Below, piece after piece: positions 23,094-36,683 of a stretch of 64,000 bases of DNA. Every line of letters starts with the position of its first letter. Within the stretch, counting starts at the first letter, position 1. The DNA lies in contig OX359286.1 of assembly GCA_947179155.2 (NCBI GenBank), forward strand, positions 17,304,413 through 17,368,412, written 5' to 3'. The notes below the pieces were generated by a model, which saw only the letters and a list, made by a program, of their open reading frames with translations, made no database searches and was not told the DNA's origin. A program made the position numbers and the translations under genes. The DNA is from Hedera helix. Taxonomy: Eukaryota; Streptophyta; Magnoliopsida; Apiales; Araliaceae.

Positions 23094-23474
23094 TCATTGG
23101 ATCTGCTTAATAACCAGTTGTGAGTTACTGAAGATGACGATATGGCGTACCTCCAAACTCCGTGTTAATCTCAATCTTGCTAATATTGTATCATATTCAG
23201 CTTCATTATTGGTAGCTCTAAAGCGGTACCTAATCGCCTGCTGAACCTTAAAATCCTCTGAACTGGTCAGGATGACCCCTAACCCTACTAGCATATGTAT
23301 TAAATGATCCATCCATTTACAAAATCCGTGATAATGATAGAGCCTGCTTCCCCTAGTTATAACTTCCACAATCGCAGTCAACTCCACCTTTAAATCTTCT
23401 TCTGAAAAGGTACATTCAACCATAAAATCTGTTATTGCTTGCCTTTTGATAGCTGTTCGAGGTTGATAATTCAA
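23094..23474 (-). pseudogene. Second (archaeal-type) RNase H of the gypsy element
   Basis: The open segment contains VGLGVILTSSEDFKVQQA, FRATNNEAEYDTILARLRL and VIFSNSQLVIKQIQ. The NNEAEY and SNSQLV motifs match the extra RNase H domain typical of Tat-lineage Ty3/gypsy elements. The catalytic aspartate of the usual SDSQ motif is N here (FSNSQ), suggesting loss of activity. It is preceded by NYQPRTAIKRQAITDF, the usual linker after the RT-RNase H. Confidence 0.75.
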
Positions 23475-23499
23475 AACATACTAGCTGAGTTCAACAATT

Positions 23500-24870
23500 C
23501 ATTTTACCATTCTTTCCGAAGTATCTGGCTAATGGAGCACCTTCTTTAATGGTTGGTCTATATAAATGATGATAACCTGACCCTGAAAATAGTGATGAAG
23601 TATCATGCTAGCTATCCCAAGGCATATGCACACTTTTCCAAGTTCGGGTTATCACTTCTCTGCATCTCTTAATGCATGACTAACATAGTATACCAGATGT
23701 TGAATTCCGTCTTCTTCCCGAACTAGTATCGCCCCCATAGCTAATAAACTTACAACCAAGTAAATATAAAGTGATTCGGATGGTAAAGGTTTTTGTAACA
23801 ACAGAGCTGAAGATAAATACCTTTTAATTCTCTAAAAAGCATTCTCACACTCTGAAATCCATTAAAATGCCTTCTCGTTCTTTGGGCCCTTTAGTGTATC
23901 AAAGAACGGAAGACATCGTTCTGTGAATTTAGACATAAAGTACCGTAGATCTGTAACCTGACCTGTCAACCTCTATACATCTTTAAAATTTTGGGGCGAC
24001 CTCATGTCTAATATTGCTTTTATTTTCTCTGGGTTGACTTCAATCCCTCTTTTGCTAACTAGGATTAAGCCGCATATTATACTATCTAACTGTTTGAAAG
24101 AACTCCTCTAAATTCTGTAGATGATCCCGTACTTTTGACAATCATATCATCCATATATACCTCCATGTTTTTTTCGATTTACTTTCGAAAGATTTTATTC
24201 ATCATCCTTTGATATGTGGCTCCTGCATTGATCAATCCAAAAGGCATTCTCCTGTATACTTATATAGCCTGGTGTATAATGAAGGCCATCTTCGGGGTAT
24301 CCTTCTTGCACATCAAAATTTGATTGTACCCCGAAAAGGCATCCAAAAAATGGATGAGAGTATGCCCCGATGTTGCATCAATGAGTTGATTAATATGAGG
24401 ACGTGAATAGAAGTCCTTCAGGCACACCTTATTGAGGTCTGTATAATTAATACAAACCCTACACTTCCCATTCTACTTTCTAACTAAAACCACGTTCACC
24501 AACCATTCTAGATATTTAATTTTATAAATAACTTCGGCATCTAAAAGATTTGCAATCTCCTCATCAATGATCTTATGACATTTTGGAACAAAAATTTTCC
24601 TCTTTTGTCAAACAAGTTTTCTTTCTGGATTCATCGATGGCCTAAGTACTGTCACATCTTCGGCTATCCTAGGCATATCTTGGGGTGGAAGATGTCAGCG
24701 TATACCTAAACCAATTTAACCAACCCTTTCCGGAGAGTCTCCTCTAACCCAGTATCGATCTTAAATAGTTTTGATGTATTACCCAGGATCAACTCCACAT
24801 CTTTGATCTCCTCGGCAGACAATGTTAATGGCTCTGTGACACCTTCGATAAAGGGTTCCACATCAACTAT
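23500..24870 (-). pseudogene. Reverse transcriptase and first RNase H of the gypsy element
   Basis: On the minus strand, IIDEEIANLLDAEVIYKIKY and LEWLVNVVLVRK near 24480-24590 start the RT. IDQLIDATSGHTL, LDAFSGYNQI and FGLINAGATYQRMMN follow. The active-site box YMDDM is encoded at 24143-24157. Stops and frame changes interrupt the domain (for example near 24270). A decayed first RNase H fills about 23500-23950. Confidence 0.8.
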
Positions 24871-24879
24871 CATCATATG

Positions 24880-25284
24880 TTTCTACTTGCTGACCCCAAC
24901 AGTAGATGACGTGAGAGTATGACGATAACACCTCTCTATGTCAAGATCCCCTTTAACTTTGTCGACCCCTTTAGGTGTAGGAAACTTTATTTTAAAGTAA
25001 GGGATCGACCTGATAAAATGCAATGCAGATAAGGTAGTTTGACCTAATATGGCATTATATGCTGAATTGACCTGAACTACGAAAAATTTCACCTTAATCT
25101 ATATCCGTTGGGGAGCCATGTCGAGGACTACTAGTAATTCCACTGTACCAAACACATGTACTAGCTCATTCCCAAACCTATATAGAGGGGATTCCTGTCC
25201 GACCTTCCTCTTCACCCCTTTAAGATCCATTCTTTGGTATGCATGGCTGTAGAGCACGTCAACTAAAGATCCGTTGTCAATCAT
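24880..25284 (-). pseudogene. Protease region of the gypsy element
   Basis: Minus-strand segments MIDNGSLVDVLYSHAYQRMD (25284 side) and FVVQVNSAYNAILGQTTLSA (25092 side) are the aspartic protease of this gypsy group. The active-site triad reads D-N-G. An in-frame stop near 25096 splits it. Confidence 0.7.
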
Positions 25285-25599
25285 AATCTACTTCATATCC
25301 ACGACATACTTGTGTTTTGATAACCAATGCCTTCTCCATCGAGAGGGTAAATTTGTCTATGAAGGAGATCACCGTATTAGGAAAAGGCATTTCTAGCTTC
25401 TGGCTTGATCCGATACTATCAGAACATCCCTGTGATGATATCAATTACCCGATGAGGCTGAACTTCTTGATTGGCTTCCTGATCCTCAGCCTATGCTTTA
25501 TTCTGTGCCGATTTTAAACCCACTGCATGATTTTGTTGAGTGTCAAGCTATCCGATAGTACTCATAGTACTGATTGATTTTCTTCTTTGAATGACAAGG

Positions 25600-27234
25600 G
25601 TCTGACGGGTTCGGCCCAGATGTAGGCTTACTCCTAATCGCTTCAAGAATCTTTACCTTGTTTGCTTTTAGCGGGGTATAAACCTTGTTGTCTGTTCGGG
25701 GTCAAAAAGGTGGCTTGTTTGCTGCAAATTGTCCTCTATTTGGTCAAATTTAATCTTAAACATTTGCCTTATTATCTTCGATTTTGTTATTGTTGGGTTG
25801 GTCATTCCCCTTATTGATCTGCTGTATACTCGTCATCTCCTCCCCGATCGCAATAAATTTTTTAACCCTTTTGTAAGAATCAGGCAAATCTTTTGGGGGG
25901 TTGAACATGATATCATTCATCAGTTTTGTAGTCCGTCCCTTGTCCAACCCCGTAGTAAAGAATCCTATAACTTGCGTTATATTAAGATAAGTAATTGTGC
26001 CAACTGCGTCCCTAAACCTTTGCACATACTGACTCAGTGTTTTCCCAGGTTTATGTTAATTTGCATAAAAGAAGTGGTGAGTTTTCCTCTTCTTTTATTG
26101 CTTTTGAACCGCTTTTGAAACTTATCGTATAACTCTTGCCATGAATTGATGCAGTTCGGAAGTAGCGACATCATCCATTACTTTGTTCCTTTCTTCAATG
26201 TTGTGATAAAGATCTGGCACATACTCGCATCTAAATGGTTATAATACCGCATAAACCGTTCATAAGAGTGCATGTGATCATAGGGGTCTTTTGTGCCGTA
26301 ATAAGTCTTATGCGATAACAGTTTCTTTGTTGGATCGTCCCTGACTTGGTTAATAGCTGGGAAAAAAGGAGACTTCAGTTCCAATGGTTATGGATTAGCC
26401 TGGGTCGCCGCAATCCTCTGCTCTAGTTCCGCTAGCCTTTGCATTATCGGTTCGGGAATAGCTGCCTATGGGGCGTCCTTTTGTTGTCCCTGAACCTGCT
26501 TCTACCTTATATCGTCTTGGTTTTGTCGATCAATAGGAGATCTGGTTCTCCTTCGGTACTGATTGAGTGAGCCAGGCCGCCTTATATCCTCATGATATCG
26601 ACCTAATTGGTCGGGTTGCCTTATGTCTTCTTAATGCCAACTTGATTGGGCAGACTGCCTTATGGCTTCCTGATACTGACCTAATTGGCTAAACTGCCTT
26701 ATGTCTTCTTGATGGTATTGATTCTAGGAACCGGGCTGCCTTATATCACCATGATAATATTGGTTTTGTAAATCGAGCTGCCTTATGTCTTTATGTCTTG
26801 TCCGAGGTTGGCTCTGTGGAGTTATTTCATGCTCCCCACCTTCAACAGTTGATATGAGCTCCCTTTCCTTCTTGAGTTCGGACAGGTATGCGTTCCACTC
26901 CTGCTGTCAACGTCATAAAGTTTCCAACTCTGCCTTTACATCTTTAGTTTTTTGTATTCTTATACGATCCCGTTGGTCAGGTTGGCTTGATCCCCTATCT
27001 TGATCCTCCCGGACAGGGAACCGTTGGTCCTCTTCCTCCTACGCATAAATCCTGATCCATGGTGGCTGATGGAGTGAAGAGCCATCGTCGGACTGGTGTT
27101 AATTAAGTCATAAAGGGTTTAGATCTAGATTGATTGGGACTGAGTCTATCCTTTATAGACCCCCAAATATTTCATGTCACCGGTACTGCAAAGGATCCCT
27201 CCTGATCCTTATTTAAACCTCCCTTATTTGCCAT
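25600..27234 (-). pseudogene. gag region of the gypsy element
   Basis: Begins with MANKGGLNKDQEGSF at 27234, 66 bp from the 5' LTR, and soon meets a stop. Recognisable gag pieces are YYGTKDPYDHMHSYERFMRY and ASMCQIFITTLKKGT (26384-26178) and QVIGFFTTGLDKGRTTKLMN (26025-25756). The stretch 26580-26790 carries repeated TGCCTTATGTCTTCTTGAT-like units, a low-complexity repeat inside gag. Many stops. Confidence 0.7.
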
Positions 27235-27299
27235 AGTATTATTTCTAAATTAAATTAGTGATTTGAATCAAATATAATCGGCACTCCTTCTGACACTAA

Positions 27300-27812
27300 T
27301 GTTAACGCCTGATTTTGTGTGCCTGTTGAAACCACCAAACAACGAACAGTCACACCAAAAGCTTGACGGCTTTTGTTGTCTAAGTACATGCCAAAAACGT
27401 AAATAATGGAGGGAAGTAAAACTGCTGGAATATTAAAAACGTACTGATATTCGATGTAATGTGTGTAAGTGTTGTTGACCTCCAATTGTAGCTATATTTA
27501 TATTTTTCTCAGCAGGTCTGCTATCGCACATCCGAGACCAATTAGGACTAAAAGTCCTAATCAAAATTTCATTGTGACTGTGACCGAGTTAATCCTTATC
27601 ACTCAAATTCCAAAAACCTAGTCTAATTAGTAATCATAAATTAGTTTAGACTTTGACCCTCATAATATGTCAAACCATCAAAGGACACTGTAATAGACAT
27701 ACCCTTATACCCGGCTCACTGTAGTGTGTAAAAATGGGCCAGCTCCTGCACCGGACTGTAAATAAATATGGGCCAAGACCGGATCCGGCTTCTAATTAAT
27801 TATATCCCAATA
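27300..27812 (-). repeat. 5' LTR of the gypsy element
   Basis: Mate of 15537-16090. Its inner border is followed on the minus strand by TTAGTGTCAGAAGGAGTGCC, where the tRNA primer-binding site should lie; I could not assign the tRNA. The outer end reads TATTGGG rather than TGTTGGG (one transition). Confidence 0.85.
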
Positions 27813-28879
27813 CTTAAAATAAAAGGCAATTAAGAAGTCTACATACTAATATATTTTATCTTATTGTTTAAAATTTTATGTTAGTGTCGTGATCTGGTTT
27901 CGCCATAAAATTTAGCGACGTAAATTATTTTCCTCGAGACGTTTTGTACGCACTTAGTTGGTTTCCTCATTTCACAAAGCAATCTAATTAAAACATTGCA
28001 CGAGTGTTCGTTGCAAGTTGGAACACACTAGTACTTTAAAGCCCAAATTAATAGAATAAATCACATTCATATTTATACATAATTATACTAACGCTCATTA
28101 TTCATCTAATTTTTAAATAACAGTAGTCAAGTAGAGAAAAAGATAATTAAATCAAAATATTTTTTTTAAAGTTATAATTTTGTTAGGGACAATATGAATT
28201 ATATCATGTTCCATCACCACACTAAAAGGTTAAACGATGTATTCGTTGCAAAAGTAGGTCAATATTTCTAGTAAAAAATAGGAAGTCCGGGACCAAATAC
28301 TTATTAGTTTTGGAGTTGTAATTGCTATTTTTATTATTATTATTTTTTTTTTTGCTAAATTATTTTATTAGGTGCCTCAACTAGTATAATTATTTAGAAC
28401 CCACAAACTATCTCAATCGCGGATCAAAATTTCTTTGAATATGTATTTGAATTCATTCGAGATATGAGGAAAATTCAAATTAAAGAAAAATATGATCCTT
28501 GAGTTACTTTTATTAAAATAATATTTTAATTTATTTTTGTTTCTAATTAGTTAAGATCACGTTAACCTTAGAAATCAAATAATTACCTGATCGGGACACT
28601 TGGCCGCACCCACAAATACCTCTCTTGCTATCCCTTATATGTTGACCATCTGATGTTAATTTAAAATTTTAATTTAATGATCAAAACACCCTTAATTTGT
28701 TATATGAACAATTATACTTTCAGATTTTTTTGCCTAATATAGACATTAAATAACAAATTATATGTATTTTACTTTTATCTAACTTTTTTTTTTAATTTCT
28801 TAATTTATTACAATAATTTATCCTATAACTTACTCTCTTAATTGCACTGGTGCCGCCTTTTGAATTTGTCTTGCTGTCA

Positions 28880-29000
28880 TCGCATTGATGTCGGTTTTTT
28901 TTTTTTTGGACTTATCTTCATAACCTGTTATTAATATTATTCGAACCAACGATCTCTGTCTTAATAAAAGTGAGTCATATCAGTGGATTAAGTGGTCATC
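28880..29000 (-). mobile_element. Possible tRNA-derived SINE
   Basis: The minus strand reads TTAATCCACTGATATGACTC, then GTTGGTTCGAATAATATT (a good polymerase III B-box), ending in a poly(A) run at 28896-28910. The A-box is weak and no flanking duplication was found, so this is tentative. Confidence 0.35.
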
Positions 29001-29867
29001 AATTGCTTTTATTTAACTTAGTTCGATTAGTTAAATTAATTGTCTGATTTTTCGTTTTCATTTTGTTACTATTAACCTCTGGATGTTCTCTACGAATTTA
29101 TTATTCAATAAGATAATATCAAAAAAATCACTAGTATTCCTTTTGTTCGGGAAATCCAGTCTTAGTCTTAGGTAATTTTATTCCTCAAATATTAAAATCT
29201 CATGAAACTCACTTAGGAATAATTTATTGCAATGAAAAATATAAATTTAAATACTCTTAAAAAGGATAAATTTGTTTACATCAAATATAATTTTTTTCTT
29301 ACAATACGAAAAAGACAAATCTTGATATCCGAGAAAATGGGGAAAAAATAACTAAATTAACTATGGTAATTATTATTTTTTCAAATATTAAAGTTTACAT
29401 AAATGACATTATAATTATTTTTTTTAACAAAAAATCAAACTTAATACTTGTAAAAAAAAAAAAAATTCAACTAAAAAAATATTCTCCCCAACATTCCATT
29501 TTTATCCTTTCGCATTGCCAAAAATCAACAGAAACATACACCAATAAAATGTAATAAAAAATCAAAATATCACAAAATTAACCTAAATTCAAGATAAATT
29601 GAACATTGAAATGTCCTTTTCTTAATTGGCTCATTCTCATAGTATGCTCATTGGGAAAAATACAAAACTGCACATGGGGTGAAGAATAATCCTTCAATTC
29701 TCTCACAAGTTGCTAATGATGGGCTACTAGTCTCCTTCAAAATTCCAACGGGCAAATCCCACGGACTGCGGCCATTTTATATCACATCATCCAGTTCATA
29801 ACCATTAACTTGTTTACGAAACCGCGTAAAACTCAATTACCAATAGGATTTATCTCTAGTTTAGTCG

Positions 29868-29906
<39 letters not shown>

Positions 29907-32861
29907 ACAAAAATGATGAAGAAGTTCGATTATAATTAATGTTGAACTTTAAGCAATAATCTTTACATATATCTACATTTGTCAACATCTTGTATTAACA
30001 TAAATTTGTTTTATGTAGCATAATTCATTTTAAAGTATTGCTACATATGTGTCGATATTAAATAATAAGATATGCAGATACATAGAATAAAAAACAACAA
30101 ACAATGAAATTTATATATTATTATTCTATTTTATAGCTTATATTTCATATTTGTCACAATTTAAATTTATCATGAATTAATCGACATATAAATCGTTTCT
30201 AAATTCGTTATAAATTAGTCGTCATATAAATTATTTTTCCTAATATTATTTGTTTTAAAGATCAATAGTTCTAGTTTGGGGTATATATAAATAATTATAC
30301 TCTTCTACCTATCCACCAAATAATCTGAATAATTTAAGTTTGGGAAATATTTAAATATTTTTTTCTATGTATATTTTTTTTTTCTAGCAAGAGATGACAT
30401 AAGTACAAATTTCATGAAAATTAAAAAATTTAAATGAGTACCAGTTATATTTATAGTGGATACCACTCAAGTACATTAAATAATTTATTTATTAAAATTA
30501 GTGGACCACATGTAAAAATAATTTTGAGGTTAAATAATCTTTTTAGAATGTTTTTATTTAATTTTTATACTTGTGTATCTTTTTGGTAGACTGAAATTCT
30601 GGTAGTTATGCTATGCATCTTTTTTTATGAAAGAAGGGAATAATTTGCAAATAATTTATTAACCTCAAATAATTACTTCACGCGGTATTGAATCTGTCGT
30701 TAGAAAGTATCATTTATTTATTTTCAGAGAAATTCAACCACTAACCTTCTAGTCTACACGTCTAGAAAAAAAGTAAATGTTACTTGTGCAAAATGTTAAA
30801 AAATTAATATATTGTTATGTAGATGATATCCTAATTAATAACCACGTACCTTCTCTTATTTATCTATTTATAAGTTAAAAAAAGAAAAAGAAAATTAATG
30901 TTAAGAGTTTTAGATTTTATTTTATAAATAAATGTGCCATATTAATATGTTCAGTTATCGGCGTTTATAACACCTGCAGGGGACAATATTCATGTGTTTG
31001 AAGATACAAATACACAACAACAATTTTGATACGATACGTTTAAGTCTTAAATACTATATTTATAAGTTAAATAAAATGCTTATAAATTAATAAAATTCTC
31101 AAATGTGTTTAATCCTCCAAATATATCAAATACTCTTTAAGTTTATAGACAAACAAGTATATTGTTATTAAGTTTCAGTATTTTTCAACTCTTTATCATT
31201 ATTAAATAAAAGAAAATCCACCTGCCCATGCACTTTTCCACCCTTCCTATCCCATCCAGATACTTTTTCACTATAGCAAACATAGCTTGAACCTATGTTT
31301 GTGATTGATTTAAGATATCTCATGTTCTTGTCCAACATGTATTATAAAACTTTCTTCTTTGTTCAATGCATTGTTTGTATATGATGAACTAATATAGCAT
31401 GCCCCCCCCCCCACCCGTAAGGATCGCCGTGACTGCCCCTTTCACATGCAGTAAATTGAGCCTAAGGAGTAAGCAAATTCTTTTTTGTTAAGACTTGTAA
31501 GAGGAAAAAAGACGCAAGTTTTTCAATTTCATCACCCATGTTATATCTTGGCCCCACATCACGCGTTTGGCTTTTGGCTCCAACTTCTTTCCTATTTCAT
31601 CCGTAGTTTGTGAGTTTTTTTTTTTTTTTTTTTTAGAGAAAAAGGGGAGAAATTCAGACTGAAATTTAATGCAAATTTACCGTTGGAACTTTCTTTCTAA
31701 AAAAGGAATTGGGATAAAAAGTGATGAAATATTTATAAACATGTTTTAAAAAACCGAAAATATGCTTATAGTGATTTCTCAGATTTGGTCTTATCAATAC
31801 TAATATATAATAACGCAAGAGACGATTTTAAATTCAATTATTCTTGGTCAATTTCGTTGGTCATGTGTCAATTGAGTTTTTTCTTTCTCCCATAAAACTT
31901 TTCTTTCAAAGAGTCATTTCTTCTCATACTCTTCTTTTCCCAACAAACTCTTCTTTTGAAAAATCATTAAGCTGCATAAATTTTCAAGATAAAAGTCAAT
32001 TGCCAATTACTATCTCACTAATAAAATGTTTAACAGATCCCTCTCAGCTCAAGCTATACTATATATTGTATATTTTAAATAATGCGAGTGGTAATTTACA
32101 ATTCAATTTTCTGAATCAATTTCATTAGTTATGAGTCAATTGTAATAGAATATGCTAAATTAAATTATTAAATATTTATAAAATAAATTATACAAACTAA
32201 CTCGTGTGTCGCACGAGCTATCAAACTTGTAAATATAAAATAATCATGTACTGTTTACTTAGAGTCATCATATATATTGTGAAAAAATATTTTATTTTTT
32301 GTTGATATTAGATAAAATGACATACTATAAAAATAAGTACAGATATTTAATAGGAATAAATGCTTGTTTCAAATTGAGATTAACGTTCTTATATTTAAGA
32401 AATTTAAAATGAGAATTTATATTTAAATTTTCTTGTACCAAATCTCATTATATCTAATTTAGAAGCGACCTTAAAAATTGATTATGTTAAAACAAGGGAA
32501 GTCTAATAATATAAACTTTCGTTTAGGGCTGAAGAATATAAAGTAGTGGACTGTATGGGTTAGTTTCGAGTCAAATCTTAAACGAACTAAATCACAAAAT
32601 TTTGAAAACCAAATATAACCATCTTTTTAAATCTTATTTATGTTGATTTCTGAGCCCCCAGATAATCTATTTGCAGAAGTTTTTTCAAAAGGAAATCCTA
32701 AGTTCAACAATTATTTACTACAAATACTTGAGCAAAACACAAAAAGAGCCACGTAATGTAAAGTTGAGATCTCTAAAATTTAATAATTCAGAACATTATA
32801 TATGGGCTAAAATAATAAAAAAAAATTCATGGGCCTGACTCTAATAACCTAAGGGCTAAGG

Positions 32862-33075
32862 CAATTGGTTTTTAGTTTTTCCAAACTGTTTTCAAACTTT
32901 ATATCAGCCCAATACAAAGATAATAGATCTACACATTCTTGGGCCCAAAAAATTATGTTTTTTTCAAGGGCCAGAGTCTAACCAGCTTGAAAAAATTGGT
33001 CTGATAGTTTTTTCAAACCGTTTTAAAATTTTATGTCAGCCCAATAAAAAGGTAATATTTGTAGACATTCTATGG
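32862..33075. repeat. Diverged tandem duplication, about 131-bp unit
   Basis: 32862-32943 and 32993-33075 share the order CAATTGGTTTTTAG-like start, TTTTCAAAC, TCAGCCCAATA, AAAGATAATA-like block and ACATTCT. By eye about three quarters of the bases agree. Confidence 0.5.
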
Positions 33076-33356
33076 CTCGGTATCATTCAGTAAAATTAAA
33101 CTGTCATGACAATTGGCATGGTCATGCCAACCAAATACATATCGCACCCGAGCAGAGGAAAGATATTAGTAAAAGGTGGAAAATATAAGAGTAACCAATA
33201 TATAATAAAGCAGTCTTGTTACATGACAAATTTATATCCATCGTAAATGTAAATGTATATGATTACATGGGGTAGAAGATATTAAGAATGACTTCAATAT
33301 TTTAATTTATTTTATCTTATCGTTTAAATTTTATGTAAATTATAATTTAACTTTAT

Positions 33357-33645
33357 TATAGATTTGTCGGTATATAAATTATTTTCCATAATAGAGAATT
33401 GTTTTTCTTGAAAAATCCTTTTTGACAGTGTTAAAAGTCCCCTTTTACATGTTTGGGTGCCTTATTTTTTTTGAAGTAATATTGCGCATACTAAAGTTTT
33501 TGTATGTTATAATTTTGTTGATATATAAATTATTTTTCATACTAAAGAATTATTTTTCTTACAAAAGCACCTTTTTGGTAGTGCTAAAAGTCTCATTTTA
33601 CATGATTGGGTGACCTATTTTTAAGGAGTAATACTACGCCTAAAA
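33357..33645. repeat. Diverged tandem duplication, about 149-bp unit
   Basis: 33357-33496 and 33506-33645 share ATATAAATTATTTT, GAATTRTTTTTCTT, TAAAAGTC and TTTTACATG in the same order. Non-coding. Confidence 0.55.
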
Positions 33646-34319
33646 AAGTGATCTACAATATGATTGTTAGATTTATAAACGGGCTCAATACAAATTTGCA
33701 AAATCTAGCATATAAAAATATTAAACTTTTTAACTCAAAATTTAATTAACTATGAGAAAAGTTGACTTTAGCCATTATATAATAAACATAGTTTCTCAAG
33801 ATATTCAATGTAGGGCATAATATATGTAGACACCCAAATTTTGCACATATTATTTAATTGGGTTAAATATACTTCAGATCACCCATTTTACACAAGTTAC
33901 TCTAATTTAAAAAAAATTATAATAGCAGCCTCCAAATACATTTAAGAAAGCAAAAGTGACCATCCGGTTATAATTTTGGCTGGAATACTAGCAGTACCAC
34001 CACCGGGCGGCTCGCCTGAATGCCGATCATGTGATATAATATACGATTTGACCGTATGAAAATCATAAAATAAATGTTGGCTATACGATTAATTATTTAA
34101 TACAACCCAAATACTAACTTAATTCAAATAAATAATTAAAAATCATTAAGTAAATCAAATAAAATAAATAATTCAAGTTAAATAATTAAAACTCATTAAT
34201 TAGTTTAAATAAAATAATTTATCACACTAATTAAATAAAATAAAATAATTAACTCAACTATTAACCTAAATAAAATAACTAACCCTATCAATTAATACAA
34301 AATAATAATTAATGGGGAA

Positions 34320-35360
34320 AATACTTAAAAAACAAAACAATAATATAAAAATATTTTAATACTTTTTAAATATATTTTCATGTATTTAAAGTCATTTAAT
34401 TATATAATTTTAATATAAAACAATACAATTAAATAGTATAAGCATGTATATACCACTTAAAATAAATAAAATTCACTACAAATTACGACACTACACATAA
34501 AATAATTAAATTTAATAATTTACTCAAATAAAATATTTAACTCCACTAATTAACTTAAATAAAATAACTAACTCAATTAATTATTCAAATAAAATAGTTA
34601 ACTCCGCTAATCAATCAAGTAAAATAATTACTTATTTAGTTATAAAAATAGGTTAATTATTTCAGTTATCAAAACACGTTATGATAATTAAAATATGTTA
34701 ATTATCAAAATACGTTAAGATAATTAATTTAAATAAAATAATTATCAATCTCCACTAATTAACTTAGTTATTTTTAACATATTTTAATTATCTTATTTGA
34801 GTTAATTATTTAATTATTTTATTTAGTCTTTTTTAATTATTTTACTTGGTTGATTAGTGGATTCAATTATTTTATTTGAGTTAATTAATTGAGATAGTAA
34901 TTTTATTTAAGTTAATTAGTAGAATTAATTATTTTATTTAAGTAAAATATTAAAGTTAATTATTTTATTCGCTACACATTACTATACTATACATAAAATA
35001 AAATAATTAATGAGATTAATTATATATATAATATGGTAATGTGTAGTGAGTAAAATAATTAATCTCATTAATTAATAAAAATAAAATAATTAACTTTGAT
35101 TATTTTACTTGAATGATTAGCAGAGTTAATTATTTTATTTGAATTAATTAATTGAGTTAGTTATTTTATTTAAGTTAATTAGTAGAGTTTATTATTTTTT
35201 TAGTTAATTAGTGGAGTTAACTATTTTATTTGACTAAATTATTAAATTTAATTATTTAATTAATGAAATTAATTATTTTTTTGTAATGTGGTAATTTGCA
35301 GTGAATTTTATTTATTTTAAGTAGTGTATACATGCTTATACTATTTAAATGTATTGTTCT
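34320..35360. repeat. Long imperfect hairpin inside the Mutator-like element
   Basis: Left arm about 34320-34640 and right arm about 35080-35360, continuing at 36684-36760 after the inserted LTR, are reverse complements over roughly 300 bp. Both arms are built from a recurring unit of about 30 bp (CTAATTAACTTAAATAAAAT and its complement). A smaller inverted pair around 34965-35075 (CTACACATTAC / GTAATGTGTAG) lies in the loop. Confidence 0.7.
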
Positions 35361-36683
35361 TGTCGGTTATTTTCCCTATGAATATATGCGTACAAGTATA
35401 CACAGTCAATAAGTAATATAATGCAATTAAAGTATCGATCCCACGAGGATTTGCATTCAACAAATACAATTAAACTAACTTTGATTAAAATTAATCTTAG
35501 CTAAACTCATGATTTAAATTGAGTGAGAATTAGTTCGCAATGTAATTAGAAATAAAATTATTAATTAACAAGGAATTAAAAACTCAGGTTAAAGATTTAA
35601 GACTACAATATCATCCAATGCTTCAGTTGAACCTCTCTATCCAATGGTGGTTATGATGCCTCTAAATGGATTGTAATCAAGAACTCTTCATAATGCCTAT
35701 GTGCATTTTTCAATGTTCACATAAACAAATCACCCTAAATCTACTGGTTAAGGAATAAAACTAGAGAGAACGTCCTAATTAATCAAGTCATTATATTTCT
35801 ATGTGAGCTAACTTAATTAGGATAATTAGTACTAGTTTTGTTTCGATTACATATGATGAATAAGAATATTTCTATGTTGTTCACAAATTATGAGTTCCAT
35901 CAATGCTGAAATCATAAACACATGCTGTCATACGAAGGTCCAAACTTATACTTCATTTCTCAATTTCGTATAAGTTACCAGATTAAATACTGGCCAAGTA
36001 AATTACTCACTTAAGTGCAAATATAATAGACAATCCACAACAAGCATCCATAACCAACAAGTAGTAAATTAGTTCAATTTATGCATAAAGATCAATTGTG
36101 ACCTTAAATGAACGAAATTAGTTCATGTTTGAATTAATAAACATCGTCATCCATAAGGTTTCAAACATTCAAAATTATAAAATATAAGATGAAGAGAAGA
36201 GAAAAAAACTGTGTAAATTAAGATCCTTTAGTTCCATTCCTCCAAGCTTCTATCTTGTTCCTTCAAATTGTAGAAATCCTCCTAGAGATCTTTCTTTCCT
36301 TACGAATATCCCCTCTATTCTACGTGCTCCTCAAAGCTTATTTTTGTTTGGAATAAAACTACCCTTTTTTGTAATCTCCTGGGGACCCACCATGACAACA
36401 CTTGAGCAACTGGACACACGATGCAGCGCAACTGCACATAACTCCAGGGCAATTGTGTTAGAAACTTCTACTCGCTGTGAAGGGACCCAGTGCAACTGCG
36501 GTTCTACTCAGTATAGCTGCGCTCTTCATGCTGGAAAATTACTGTTTTGCCCTTTTATCTCTTTTTCCTGCGAAATAAGACAGAAACGTAAAAACCAACT
36601 CCAATTCAACATAATAATACTTGAAAACTTGCAAATTATCATGCCAGAAATACTAAATTTGTGATTATGAAACCCATTCAACA
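35361..36683 (-). mobile_element. Athila/Tat-type solo LTR nested in the hairpin
   Basis: Minus orientation, TGTTGAATGGG ... AACCGACA (TG...CA). Flanks GTTCT (35356-35360) and GTTTT (36684-36688) form a near-identical 5-bp duplication, and hairpin-arm sequence resumes exactly after it. The GACTGTGTATACTTGTACG segment is shared with LTRs at 47396 and 63599. Confidence 0.7.

Larger units (their letters stand above)
15537..27812 (-). mobile_element. Complete but degenerate Ty3/gypsy (Tat-type) LTR retrotransposon
   Basis: Twelve-kilobase element read on the minus strand. LTRs at 15537-16090 (3') and 27300-27812 (5') are related but clearly diverged, so the insertion is old. Flanks CTTGA (15532-15536) and CTTAA (27813-27817) form a target duplication with one transition. 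Order on the minus strand: 5' LTR, gag, protease, RT, RNase H, second RNase H (a Tat-lineage trait), integrase, long 3' region with an antisense ORF, polypurine tract, 3' LTR. The pol frames have many stops. A solo LTR (17087-20106) is nested inside. Confidence 0.85.
27818..33819. other. Long AT-rich stretch without identifiable genes
   Basis: Six kilobases with no coding region I can support. It contains a (TA)n tract at 29872-29904, a C run at 31403-31412, poly(T) runs (31617-31634), a possible SINE at about 28880-29000, a TCAATT-ended duplicated block (31829 and 32096), and the two diverged tandem duplications listed separately. Confidence 0.45.

Noticed and set aside
26580..26790. Repeated TGCCTTATGTCTTCTTGAT units considered as a CRISPR-like array
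   Set aside because: Eukaryotic gag low-complexity repeat with no uniform spacers.
36344..36664. Plus-strand 106-codon cysteine-containing frame
   Set aside because: Lies inside a minus-oriented gypsy LTR (35361-36683); LTRs of this type do not code.
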